Shown in pieces: positions 44,901-54,021 of a stretch of DNA of 64,000 nucleotides. The notes below the pieces were generated by a model. That model worked only from the letters and a program-made list of their open reading frames with translations, was not told the DNA's origin and did no database searches. The stretch comes from JBBQUN01 sp963698395. GTDB taxonomy: Bacteria; Actinomycetota; Acidimicrobiia; Acidimicrobiales; SZUA-35. The translations under genes were made by a program, and so were the position numbers. Location: the NCBI GenBank assembly GCA_963698395.1, contig CAVOQQ010000001.1:868001-932000 (forward strand), in the 5' to 3' direction. The first letter of the stretch is position 1. Each line of letters begins with the position of its first letter.

Positions 44901-45478
44901 TCATCCGTCGAAAGGGCCGGGCCGGTTCGGCCATCGGGCGGGCGGTCCATGCCACGCTCGAACACATCGACTTCGGCCACTCGGCCGACGACATCCCGGC
45001 CGATCTCGATGCCCAGATCGCTCGTCAATGTGATCTCGAGGCGATCCCCGAGCACGTCGACACCGTGGCGGCGCTCGTTCGCTCGGCCTTCGCCTCACCC
45101 GCCGTCGACCTCGCCCGCCGGTATCGGTCGCACCGAGAACTCTACGTCGCCGCACCACTCGGCGACGGCAACGAGGCCGTCACGGTGGAGGGCTACGTCG
45201 ACCTGCTCATCGAGGGCCCCGACGGACTGATCATCGTCGACTACAAGACCGACACGGCCCGATCCGATGCCGAGGTGGCGGCGAAGGCCAAGGGCTACGA
45301 GCTCCAGGGGGCGGCGTACGCCGTGGCCCTCGAGATCGCCACCGGCCTCCGGGTCGACGGCTGTCGTTTCGTCTTCTGCAACGCATCGGGAGCGAAAGAA
45401 CATGCCGTCGACGACCTCGAAGCGGCCAAAGAACGGGTTCGCAACGCCGTCGCAACAGGATTGGGCTCATTCGCTTGA
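41951..45478 (+). CDS. addA: AddA-like UvrD helicase-nuclease subunit
   Basis: UvrD/RecB-type helicase with a C-terminal nuclease, 1175 residues. Helicase motifs: I VEAGAGTGKTTQLVDR, Ia AITFTEAAAAEL, II HVLLDEFQDTDPIQ, III FVGDPKQSIYRFRRADI, IV RLRTNFR, V LTVHGAKGLEFPI and VI RLLYVAATRAKDHL. The RecB-family nuclease has GRAVHATLEHIDF, VEGYVDLLIEGPDGLIIVDYKTD and the following Gln in LQGAAYAVALE. It is the motor of an AddAB-type end-resection enzyme with AddB, with which it overlaps by 4 nt. The start codon is ATG 41951. A 17-bp tandem repeat begins just after the stop. Confidence 0.93.
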   Translation: MTTDLAPDPVADAADRERISAQGLGETLFVEAGAGTGKTTQLVDRVVNLVLRHANDPAPSPGTPVDPTTRPVQLRDIAAITFTEAAAAELSTRIRVAFEKRAGDPSITAAEHAACLAAIADSDQAAISTVHGFASRILNEFSIAANLPPRVTVLDEVSSQLAHEQRWERFVDRLHDDPDHAELLYRAILLDVALTQRYKGHATFKDVAANFAQNWDRIVDLAAEPLPPLRPIDFSTFDAAVAELETAAERCCSDHSDKLFEHLQTRLLPSMRSIVTIDDPHRKLRAITGRPTWGPGSGGAKGKWTVPPAEVKDLVKEVGAAAAEVVNRASNDVIDQLMRLTAGEVVEAAIARQTEGGLEFHDLLVLARSVLRRSPEVRASLHQRYRHVLLDEFQDTDPIQIELASLIAASPSDEQSIDWREHHIDGGRLFFVGDPKQSIYRFRRADIELFLDARSVYGGDVPVRLRTNFRTVAPIIDWVNGVFDDAMPVEVPGAQPKYEPLVAHRAADSGADHRPVILGGAHPDPKVKAGELREAEANDVAAAIASIRSAPEHWPVFDVDDHNPDVLPERRPKRWRDARLSDITILIPTRTSLPYLREALERFDLPYRLATGTLVYDTQEVRDGLATLRAIDDPNDSLSLVAALRSPLFGCADTDLFTYHQAVPRWDLRRTTHGDLDSSHPVVAALGVLRELWSQRWWLGPAALLDRVLRERRAFMLGFGDARPAEVWRRLRFLVDQARAYEEANGVDLRGFLDWAELQSADGARVHEPLLPETDDPAVSILTVHGAKGLEFPITVLSGMTTKPGGRRSGVNVLWGADGPPTVRLKSNLETREHQPRADLEEEMSAYEKLRLLYVAATRAKDHLIVSGHHKLDPKDPNATFAGRLATFSTANDGLTRTIELPPIPAGDDQSSDPRPVPDPGSVMAERTRWLEARARAIEPAARITTVSATAIARSVDRSIADVDDDTGQVEPAPDPQPGEARPIIRRKGRAGSAIGRAVHATLEHIDFGHSADDIPADLDAQIARQCDLEAIPEHVDTVAALVRSAFASPAVDLARRYRSHRELYVAAPLGDGNEAVTVEGYVDLLIEGPDGLIIVDYKTDTARSDAEVAAKAKGYELQGAAYAVALEIATGLRVDGCRFVFCNASGAKEHAVDDLEAAKERVRNAVATGLGSFA

Positions 45479-45482
45479 TGAC

Positions 45483-45541
45483 GTCGAGGTCATGCGCAGG
45501 TCGAGGTCATGCGCAGGTCGAGGTCATGCACAGGTCGAGGT
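45483..45541. repeat. Intergenic tandem repeat 17 bp x 3.5
   Basis: GTCGAGGTCATGCGCAG at 45483-45499 and 45500-45516, a one-base variant at 45517-45533 and a partial copy to 45541. It lies between the convergent stops of addA and the queuosine-salvage gene. The unit is not a multiple of three and no coding use is seen. Confidence 0.9.
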
Positions 45542-45569
45542 GGTTGGTTCGACAGCCGCCACCGTGGCG

Positions 45570-46526
45570 TCAGTAGAAGACGCCCCGGGCTCGGTGACGG
45601 GGCACCGCCTTGTAGCGAGCACCCGCACCGCGTTCCCACAGCATGAGGTCGAGATCCATCGCTCGGTGTCCGGTCGACGCCGCCAATCGATCGACGACCA
45701 CGACTCCCGCGGCGCGAAGTTCGACTTCCGGCCGAGATCCCGGCTCGAGCCGGCTGCCGGCGTTGATGGTCGCCTCGAGTTCGGGGTCGAGTCGGAGCAC
45801 GCCGTCGACCCGAAGGACATGGGGCACCAGGTTGTCGGCGAAGGCGGTGAGCTGGTCGAGGTCGTCGAAGAGACCAGGGCCGCAGGTCCGCTCGAGGTCG
45901 GCTGGGGTGATCTGCGCCCGCTTGTAGAGCGAGACCGCCACCGGACCAGACGGCAGTTCGACCACTTCCACGTCTCGGTAGTACGGCATCGTGAGCAGCG
46001 ACTCGGCGAAGGTGATGGCGGATCGGTCGGCTCGTTCGATGGCGGTGACGATCGAACCGCCGAAGTGGCCATCCAGCCAGCTGCCGAGGTCGTTGAGGGC
46101 CACAGCGAAGTGGATCATCAGTTCCTCGAGCGCGCCACCGTCGAGCTCCTGCCCGAAGATCATCGAACAATCGACCGGGGTGATCGCCCGCAGCCGAGTG
46201 CTGGTGAGCGGTCCGCTGGCGGCGACGTACTCCCGAAGTCGGGCCGCCATCGAACGAGCGCCCGAGAGGCCCGGCGCCTTGCGGACCACGTCGTGGTAGC
46301 CCGAGCCGAAGTTGATGGCGTCGAGTGCAGCCACGAGGATGGCCTCGTCGGCATCGAACCCAGACCGGCGAACGAGCATGTTGGTGTCACGGTCGAGCAT
46401 GGCGGCGGTTGCCGTGGCGTACTCGTCGGCGAAGCTGTCGAGGATGGCGCCGTCGATGGTGATGAAGTCGGCCTCGGCCATCAGGGCCAGGCACGACGCT
46501 CGGACTCGTTCCGGAAGCACAGCCAT
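45570..46526 (-). CDS. Queuosine salvage protein (DUF2419, Qng1-like)
   Basis: Member of the DUF2419 family, now known as queuosine 5'-phosphate N-glycosylases, 318 residues, normal length. Landmarks are LVAALDAINFGSGYHDVVRK, the AGVVVVD-containing C-terminal part and LTAFADNLVPHVLRVDGVL, followed by HRAMDLDLMLWERG. The enzyme frees queuine from queuosine monophosphate so that it can be put back into tRNA. Most members are eukaryotic; bacterial ones are scattered. ATG 46526 gives a standard start. The gene is convergent with addA and divergent from the phosphoglucomutase gene. Whether the organism has tRNA-guanine transglycosylase cannot be seen here. Confidence 0.8.
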   Translation of the reverse strand: MAVLPERVRASCLALMAEADFITIDGAILDSFADEYATATAAMLDRDTNMLVRRSGFDADEAILVAALDAINFGSGYHDVVRKAPGLSGARSMAARLREYVAASGPLTSTRLRAITPVDCSMIFGQELDGGALEELMIHFAVALNDLGSWLDGHFGGSIVTAIERADRSAITFAESLLTMPYYRDVEVVELPSGPVAVSLYKRAQITPADLERTCGPGLFDDLDQLTAFADNLVPHVLRVDGVLRLDPELEATINAGSRLEPGSRPEVELRAAGVVVVDRLAASTGHRAMDLDLMLWERGAGARYKAVPRHRARGVFY

Positions 46527-46640
46527 CAGCCAAGGCTAGCCATCAGGCCATTCGCAGGACCGTGTCGGGAGAACCGTGGTCGACGCAGCGTGTTCGTGTC
46601 GGGAAGCGTGTGCAGCGGCAACTTGCGCGACAATCCAGGG

Positions 46641-48380
<1,740 letters not shown>

Positions 48381-48460
48381 AGCCGTGGCAACAGACTGCG
48401 GGTGACAACCGCCGGCAGGCCAGCATCCCTACAGGGCAGGGCGCTACCGGGAGGTCGAAA

Positions 48461-48550
48461 TCAGCTGTTGCGACCGGCGTTTGGCTTGCGGCCGTGGTTC
48501 GCCTTTTTGCGGCGAGCGTTGATTCTCTTCTTCTTGCGGCGCTTCGACAT
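48461..48550 (-). CDS. bL37-like ribosomal miniprotein, 29 residues
   Basis: Very small, very basic protein, MSKRRKKKRINARRKKANHG, ending in RKPNAGRNS. The KANHGRKPNA part matches the ending KANHGKRPNA that I recall for the actinobacterial large-subunit protein bL37 of Mycobacterium smegmatis. It would bind 23S rRNA. Such genes are often missed because of length. It is on the minus strand between phosphoglucomutase and the GGDEF-EAL gene, with 80 and 95 nt of non-coding DNA on its sides. The composition and motif make chance unlikely. Confidence 0.75.
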   Translation of the reverse strand: MSKRRKKKRINARRKKANHGRKPNAGRNS

Positions 48551-48645
48551 GACCTCGAACGCTATCGGGCCTGGCGCCAAACCCTCATACTGCCGCCAAC
48601 TCCGCCGACAGGAGACGTCAAGAGTCGGTGTCAGAAGGAGCCGCA

Positions 48646-50460
48646 GTGGCGAGAAGTTGGGATGCGAGAGTTCGGGGAGCGAGCCAGAAGGCTGCGACCG
48701 CTGTCGATGCGCCTCCGGCGAACGACGTCGATGTCGAGGCGTCGACCGCCAAGCGTTCGACGCCAGCAACGTCGGAAGGCGTCGTCGATGGAGCGGCCCC
48801 GGCGACGACGGACGACGATCAGGCAGTCCAGGTCGCGTTGCCGTCGCAACACGAGCTGGGTGTGGTCAACGTGGGCCTGTCGCTCGCCGTCAATGCGCTC
48901 GACGTACCGATCGTCGTGGTCGACCGCGCCACCGGTCGCGTCGTGTTCGCCTCCCGACGCTGGGTCGACCGCTTCGGCGTCCAAACCACCTGGGCTCGTC
49001 ATTCGCCCGAAAGCGGCGGCGCCGGCGAAGCACCGCTTCCTCCCCCGGGGCAGTCGTGGCAGCGCACCCGATCACTCATGTTCGCCGATGGCACCGAAGA
49101 CCTTGCTGAGCTCATGATGCTCGGCGGCACCAACGAGGCGGGGGCCGAGGTCGTGTCCATCGTCGCTCTCGACCGCACCGGCACCGGTCCGGCGATCACC
49201 GATCGGGCCGAGGTGATCTCCATCGTCGACGGCGCCCTCACCGACCAGCCGGTTGGCTCCGTCGCCGTGCTGTACGTCGACCTCGACCGTTTCAAGGTCG
49301 TTCACGACCTCGTCGGCAACGTCGAAGCGCTGCGTCTGCTCGACCTCGTGAGCCGACGAATCGCCGGAGTCGTTCGACCGACCGACCTGATGTTCCGATT
49401 GCCCTCCGACGAGTTCGTCGTGATCGCCATCGATCTCGAGCATGCGGGCATCGCCGAGGAACTGGCCGAACGAGTCCGCTCCTGCGTCGCCACCTTGTCA
49501 GACGTCGGCCATGACCTCGCTCTCACCGCCTCGGTCGGCGTGGCGCTCGCCGACGAGAATCAGAGCGGCGACACCCTCCTTTCCGCCGCCGAGACCGCGG
49601 TCTATCTCGCCAAGGGGCGAGGCCGCAACCGTGTGGCGGTGCATGACGAAGAGCTTCGTACCCGTTCCCAGCGTCTGCTCGTCGTCGAACGGCAGCTGCG
49701 CAAGGCGATCGAGCAGCGCGACGTCCGTTTCGCCTATCAACCCGTGGTGCACCTTCCCAGTGGCGAGGTCATCGGCGCCGAGGCATTGCTTCGGCTCGGC
49801 GGTGACATCGGACTGTCGGCCGTCGAGGTCGTTGCTGCTGCCGAACACAGTGGATTGATGGGAACACTCGGCGCACTGGTCTTCCAGGGCGTCGAGGAGC
49901 AGCTGGGTCAGCTCCTTCGATCCAGCGAAGAGCGCATGGTCATGGTGAATCTCTCGGCCACACAGCTGGCCGACGATCGCCTGCTCGAAAAGCTGGCCAG
50001 CCTCGTCGACGACGAAACCATCCCCAACGCCAGATTCGCAGTCGAAGTACCGGAGATCGTGATTCGCGAGCACCACGACGTGTTCCACCAGCTCTGCCTG
50101 ATGCTGCAACCCAAGTTCCAGCTCGGTGTCGACGGTTTCGGCACCAACGTGGCCTCGCTGGACGTCTTGAAAGGGCTGCCGATCGACTACGTGAAGCTGC
50201 ACCGCAGCCTCACGACCTCACTCGGAACCGACCAGGACAGCCGCGACCAACTCGCCGACATGGTCGAAACCGCGAACGAGCGCCGCATCGGGGTCATCGC
50301 TCTCGGAGTCGAACGGGTGGACCAGGCCAAGGTGCTCGTCGAACTCGGCTGCACCATGGCGCAGGGCTTCCTCTACGCCGGCGCCGTCACTGCCGAGGAT
50401 CTGATGGGCCTCATCGCTCGCCGCTTCGAGCCCATCGCTCTTCCGTCGCCGCTCGGCTGA
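48646..50460 (+). CDS. Degenerate GGDEF-EAL protein
   Basis: Cyclic-di-GMP signalling-type protein of 604 residues. An N-terminal low-complexity region and a PAS-like segment (LDVPIVVVDRATGRVVFASR) precede a GGDEF domain (LYVDLDRFKVVHDLVGN) whose signature is PSDEF instead of GGDEF. The EAL domain keeps AEALLR, NLSATQL and the Lys in YVKLHR, but DDFGTG is DGFGTN and the late EGVE is LGVE, so metal binding should fail. It is probably a receptor or scaffold, not an enzyme. GTG 48646 is preferred for AAGGAG 6 nt upstream; GTG 48628 is possible. The last codons and stop are copied in a 30-bp tandem repeat. Confidence 0.85.
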   Translation: MARSWDARVRGASQKAATAVDAPPANDVDVEASTAKRSTPATSEGVVDGAAPATTDDDQAVQVALPSQHELGVVNVGLSLAVNALDVPIVVVDRATGRVVFASRRWVDRFGVQTTWARHSPESGGAGEAPLPPPGQSWQRTRSLMFADGTEDLAELMMLGGTNEAGAEVVSIVALDRTGTGPAITDRAEVISIVDGALTDQPVGSVAVLYVDLDRFKVVHDLVGNVEALRLLDLVSRRIAGVVRPTDLMFRLPSDEFVVIAIDLEHAGIAEELAERVRSCVATLSDVGHDLALTASVGVALADENQSGDTLLSAAETAVYLAKGRGRNRVAVHDEELRTRSQRLLVVERQLRKAIEQRDVRFAYQPVVHLPSGEVIGAEALLRLGGDIGLSAVEVVAAAEHSGLMGTLGALVFQGVEEQLGQLLRSSEERMVMVNLSATQLADDRLLEKLASLVDDETIPNARFAVEVPEIVIREHHDVFHQLCLMLQPKFQLGVDGFGTNVASLDVLKGLPIDYVKLHRSLTTSLGTDQDSRDQLADMVETANERRIGVIALGVERVDQAKVLVELGCTMAQGFLYAGAVTAEDLMGLIARRFEPIALPSPLG

Positions 50461-50550
50461 CGCCAATCGGTCCCGTCGCCGCTCGGCTGACGCCAATCGG
50501 TCCCGTCGCCGCTCGGCTGACGCCAATCGGTCCCGTCACCGCTCGGCCGA
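50461..50550 (+). repeat. Tandem repeat 30 bp x 3 carrying the stop of the GGDEF-EAL gene
   Basis: Units CGCCAATCGGTCCCGTCGCC plus GCTCGGCTGA at 50461-50490, 50491-50520 and a diverged copy at 50521-50550 (TGA changed to CGA). The second half of the unit is also the last five codons and stop of the gene (50446-50460), and the unit keeps the frame, so several in-frame stops follow each other. Confidence 0.9.
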
Positions 50551-50580
50551 CATCGACGGCCCCTCAACCGGACGAGCCGG

Positions 50581-50602
50581 CCATATCCTTGGCGGGATAT
50601 GG
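50581..50602 (+). promoter_or_regulatory. Inverted repeat over the ychF start codon with a -10-like box
   Basis: CCATATCC (50581-50588) and GGATATGG (50595-50602) form a perfect 8-bp inverted repeat; the ATG (50599-50601) is in the right arm. TATCCT at 50584-50589 also reads as a -10 box 9 nt before the ATG. Either a leaderless promoter or, if transcription starts upstream, a hairpin hiding the start codon. Confidence 0.45.
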
Positions 50603-51702
50603 AGAAATTCGGATTTGTCGGACTGCCCAACGCAGGGAAGTCGTCGCTCTACAACGCGCTGACCGGCGGCAGCGCGCTCGCTGCGCCCTACGCCTTCGCC
50701 ACGACCGACCCGAACATCGGCGTTGCCAAGGTCTTCGACGAACGACTCGACGCGCTGGCCGAACTCAGCGGGTCCAAGAAGATCGTGCACGCCACCGTGC
50801 AGTTCAACGACATCGGCGGTCTGGTGGCCGGCGCCTCACAGGGCGAAGGCCTCGGCAACAAGTTCCTTTCGGGTATCCGCGAGGTCGATGCCATCGTGTT
50901 CGTCCTGCGCGCCTTCCGCGACGATGACGTGCCCGGTCCCAACGACCCGATGGAGCACCTCGCCATCGTCGAGACCGAACTCACCCTCGCCGACCTCGAC
51001 ACCGTCGAGCGACAGATCGAGAAGAAGCGCAAGGCCGCCAGGGCCGACAAGTCCCTTCAGCCCGAGGTCGAGGCCGCCGATGCCGCCCTTGCGATCCTGG
51101 CCGAGGGCACCCCGCTCTACCGGAGTCAGCTGAGCGACGCCCACCGCGAGCTCCTGCGACCCTGGTTCCTCCTCACCAACAAGCCCGTGCTGGCGATCGT
51201 CAACGTCGACGAAGAACAGCTCGCCGACGTCGACGCGATCATCGCTCCGGTCGTTGCCGAGCTCGGCACCATCGACCACAACGACGACGGTTCCGAGGTC
51301 GGGAACGTGTTCGGCGCCTGCATCCAGCTCGAGGCCGAGGCTTCCCAGCTCGATCCCGACGATCGGGCCGAGATGCTCGACGCTCTGGGTCTCGGCGAGG
51401 GTGCCCTGCCTCGCTTCATCCAGGCGGCCTACCACGTGCTCGGACTCCGGACGTTTCTCACCACCGGCCCGATGGAAACCCGGGCATGGACCTACCGCGT
51501 CGGCTCGACCGCCCCGGAATGTGCCGGCAAGATCCACTCCGATCTCCAGCGCGGCTTCATCCGATCCGAGACCATTCGTTGGGACGAACTGGTCGAGATC
51601 GGTTCGTGGTCCAAGGCGAAGGACATCGGCAAGGTCCGATCCGAAGGCAAGGACTACATCGTCCAAGATGGCGATGTGGTCGACATCCGTTTCAACGTCT
51701 GA
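50599..51702 (+). CDS. ychF: Redox-regulated ATPase/GTPase YchF
   Basis: Obg-family P-loop NTPase of 367 residues, full length. Motifs: G1 GLPNAGKSSLYNAL, ATTDPNIGV switch I, DIGGLVAGASQGEGLGNKFL (G3 region), and a C-terminal TGS domain (TYRVGSTAPECAGKIHSDLQ, VQDGDVVDIRFNV). The G4 motif is NVDE in place of NKxD, which is the YchF hallmark for ATP preference. It binds ribosomes and affects translation and oxidative-stress response. It lies 12 nt before the DUF192 gene and likely begins an operon ychF-DUF192-rsmI. Confidence 0.95.
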   Translation: MEKFGFVGLPNAGKSSLYNALTGGSALAAPYAFATTDPNIGVAKVFDERLDALAELSGSKKIVHATVQFNDIGGLVAGASQGEGLGNKFLSGIREVDAIVFVLRAFRDDDVPGPNDPMEHLAIVETELTLADLDTVERQIEKKRKAARADKSLQPEVEAADAALAILAEGTPLYRSQLSDAHRELLRPWFLLTNKPVLAIVNVDEEQLADVDAIIAPVVAELGTIDHNDDGSEVGNVFGACIQLEAEASQLDPDDRAEMLDALGLGEGALPRFIQAAYHVLGLRTFLTTGPMETRAWTYRVGSTAPECAGKIHSDLQRGFIRSETIRWDELVEIGSWSKAKDIGKVRSEGKDYIVQDGDVVDIRFNV

Positions 51703-51713
51703 GCTGGAGGGTC

Positions 51714-52070
51714 ATGGCCGAGCAGACGCCTGAGGTATCGGAATGTTGGCTGGTGCGCGACGGTCGCGTGCTGGCATCGCTCGAGATCCCCAAGAATCGT
51801 CGTTCCAAGGCCAAGGGTCTGCTCGGAAGGGACGATTTCGACGGCGCGATCCTGCTGCGAGGTGCCCGCTCGGTCCACACCATCGGGATGAAGTTCGACC
51901 TCGACATCGCCTTGCTCGATGAGCAGAACGTGGTGATCAAGACGCTTCGCCTGCACCGGAATCGCATGTCCGCTCCCATCTTTCGGGCCCGCGCCGTGCT
52001 CGAGGCCGCCGCCGGAGCGTTTGGTGATTGGGAGCTGAAGATCGGCGACGAGCTCGAGATCCGCGAGTGA
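51714..52070 (+). CDS. DUF192 family protein
   Basis: Small protein of 118 residues of the DUF192 family. Typical motifs are KAKGLLGRDDFDGAILL, the SVHTIGMKFDLDIALLD core and a late GDELEI. Some members are exported, but this one has no signal peptide. Molecular role unknown to me. GGAGG lies 5 nt upstream of ATG 51714. The next gene, rsmI, starts with GTG overlapping its TGA, and ychF ends 12 nt upstream, so all three should be co-transcribed. Confidence 0.85.
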   Translation: MAEQTPEVSECWLVRDGRVLASLEIPKNRRSKAKGLLGRDDFDGAILLRGARSVHTIGMKFDLDIALLDEQNVVIKTLRLHRNRMSAPIFRARAVLEAAAGAFGDWELKIGDELEIRE

Positions 52071-52909
52071 ACGATGCACGCCCGGGCTCGCTCGTCGTGG
52101 TGGGAACACCGATCGGCAACCTCGGCGACATGTCGGCGAGAGCGATCGAGTCACTGACCGCAGCGTCGTTGATCGCCTGCGAAGACACTCGCCGCACCGG
52201 CAAGCTCTGCTCGCTTCTCGGCATCCAACGCCCACCGTTCTTGGTGGCGAACGAGCACACCGAAGTGGCTCGAAGCAACGAGATCGTTGCTCGTATTGCT
52301 GCGGGCGAAACGGTTGCCCTGGTGTCCGATGCCGGCATGCCGGGCATCTCCGATCCCGGAGAGCGCTTGATCCGATCGGTGCTCGACGCCGGCTTGGCCG
52401 TCGAGATCGTTCCCGGCCCGACCGCCATGACCACTGCGTTGGTGCTGAGCGGTCTGGCGACCGACCGCTTCGTCTTCGAAGGGTTTCTCCCTCGCAAGGG
52501 CTCCGAGCGTCGCCGTCGACTCGGCGACATCGCGCAGGAGACGCGCACCGTCGTCTTCTACGAATCGCCCAAACGCGTGGCGGCCACGCTTGCCGAGCTG
52601 GCCGAGGTCTGCGGCGATGATCGAGCGGTGGCGGTTGCTCGAGAGCTGACCAAGCTCCACGAAGAAGTCGTGCGGGGACCGCTCGGTCAGGTCGCGGTTC
52701 ACCTCGGCTTGTCCACTCCCAAGGGTGAGTTCGTCGTCGTGCTGGGGGGCGCGCCCGTTGCCGGCGATGAACGAACCGACGACGAGCTCAGCGCGCTGCT
52801 GCAGACCGAGCTGGCCGGCGGGGTGAGCAGACGAGACGCGGTCGCCAACGTCGTCGCCTCGACCGGCCTCCCCAAACGCCGGATCTACGAGCTCGCCAAC
52901 TCGTTGTGA
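52067..52909 (+). CDS. rsmI: 16S rRNA (cytidine1402-2'-O)-methyltransferase
   Basis: SAM-dependent methyltransferase of the tetrapyrrole-methylase fold, 280 residues. Motifs: LVVVGTPIGNLGDMSARAIE, CEDTRRTGKLCSLLGI, VALVSDAGMPGISDPGERLI, VPGPTAMTTAL and FEGFLPRKGSERRRRL, all diagnostic for RsmI. It adds a 2'-O-methyl group to C1402 in the decoding centre of 16S rRNA. GTG 52067 overlaps the DUF192 stop (GTGA); no independent ribosome-binding site is needed. It ends the operon; a P450-like gene follows after 46 nt. Confidence 0.95.
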   Translation: MNDARPGSLVVVGTPIGNLGDMSARAIESLTAASLIACEDTRRTGKLCSLLGIQRPPFLVANEHTEVARSNEIVARIAAGETVALVSDAGMPGISDPGERLIRSVLDAGLAVEIVPGPTAMTTALVLSGLATDRFVFEGFLPRKGSERRRRLGDIAQETRTVVFYESPKRVAATLAELAEVCGDDRAVAVARELTKLHEEVVRGPLGQVAVHLGLSTPKGEFVVVLGGAPVAGDERTDDELSALLQTELAGGVSRRDAVANVVASTGLPKRRIYELANSL

Positions 52910-52955
52910 ACCCGGCGCCGACGGCGTCGCAAGAGGGTCGGACTAGGTTGATCGG

Positions 52956-53930
52956 ATGCGGGCGGAGGACGACGTGAACGAACGGCGATTCGAGGCGATC
53001 GAGACGCTGAACAACTCGAACCTGACGGTGGTGCCGGCACCGATTCGCGCCCACCGAGGTGACCAGCCGGCTCGCTGGATCCAGAGCCAGATGGCTCGGT
53101 TCAGCGATGGCAACGACCATCTCGAGCGGCGAAACCATGTCACTCGGTTGCTCGACTCGCTCCCGGCCTTGCCGATTCTCCACCACACCCGAGACGAGAC
53201 GGCCGCACGGCTGCTCGAGCTCGCCGACGGGTGGGCCGACCAGCGACAGCAGGAGAGCGCTGACGTCGCGTACGGCCGCTGGCTCGAGTCGGGCGAGATG
53301 ACCCTCGATGCCATGCCCTACTTCGCGCGCCGCCGACCGGTGACCTCGCTGCTCCAGTTCCTCCTGCCCGACGTCGACGATGTCGACCCCATGGTCGACG
53401 ACGTGCGCTCGCTCGTCGGTGCGCTCGCGCCGTCGGTCGTGCCGTCGGTGGCCGACAACGAAGCAGCCGAGCGGCTGCTCGCTCACTTCGGCGACGACGC
53501 CGAGGGTGTGGCCGCCATCTCGATCGTGTTCCAGACCCACGATGCCACCGCCGCCCTGATCGGTCAGGCGCTGGTCATCGACGAGCCGGGCTGCACGGCT
53601 CGTGATCGGGTGAACTGGGCGGTCCTGCACGGCGCACCGGTGACCCGCACCGTGCGGTATCGGTCGGTCGAGTCGAGCCCGTCGCTCTCGGCGAACCGAG
53701 ATCCGATCGTGGTCCCGTTGGACTCCTCGGGTCCACTGCCCCTGACCTTCGGGAGCGGCGTTCACCGCTGTCCCGGGCGCCAGCTCGCCGTCCTGTTGGC
53801 AGAAGCGGTGATCGGCCCGCTCGTCGATCGTCGGTGGCGTCCCCGTCTCGGGTCCCTCGTCTACGAGGAACGGGAGAACCTCTCGCTTCCGGCAACGCTC
53901 GTGGGTCGGCTCGACGTCTCGACCTCGTGA
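52956..53930 (+). CDS. Short cytochrome P450-like protein
   Basis: P450-fold protein of 324 residues, shorter than the usual 400 or so. The heme-ligand loop is clear: FGSGVHRCPGRQLAVLLAE, with Cys as thiolate ligand. The I-helix reads QTHDATAALIG, close to the usual A/G-G-x-D/E-T pattern. The K-helix ExxR motif, nearly invariant, is not found where expected: WAVLHGAPVTRTVRY takes its place. The N-terminal substrate region is shortened. It may bind heme but not act as a normal monooxygenase; or it works with a different core. The only visible redox partner genes are at 1506-2915. Confidence 0.7.
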   Translation: MRAEDDVNERRFEAIETLNNSNLTVVPAPIRAHRGDQPARWIQSQMARFSDGNDHLERRNHVTRLLDSLPALPILHHTRDETAARLLELADGWADQRQQESADVAYGRWLESGEMTLDAMPYFARRRPVTSLLQFLLPDVDDVDPMVDDVRSLVGALAPSVVPSVADNEAAERLLAHFGDDAEGVAAISIVFQTHDATAALIGQALVIDEPGCTARDRVNWAVLHGAPVTRTVRYRSVESSPSLSANRDPIVVPLDSSGPLPLTFGSGVHRCPGRQLAVLLAEAVIGPLVDRRWRPRLGSLVYEERENLSLPATLVGRLDVSTS

Positions 53931-54021
53931 TCGGCACCGATACGCGTGCGGCGGGCCAGGATCGGGCAGGCTGTCGGTCGTCGTCTTGGGCACCGAGCCC
54001 GACCATCGGAGGAGTACGACC

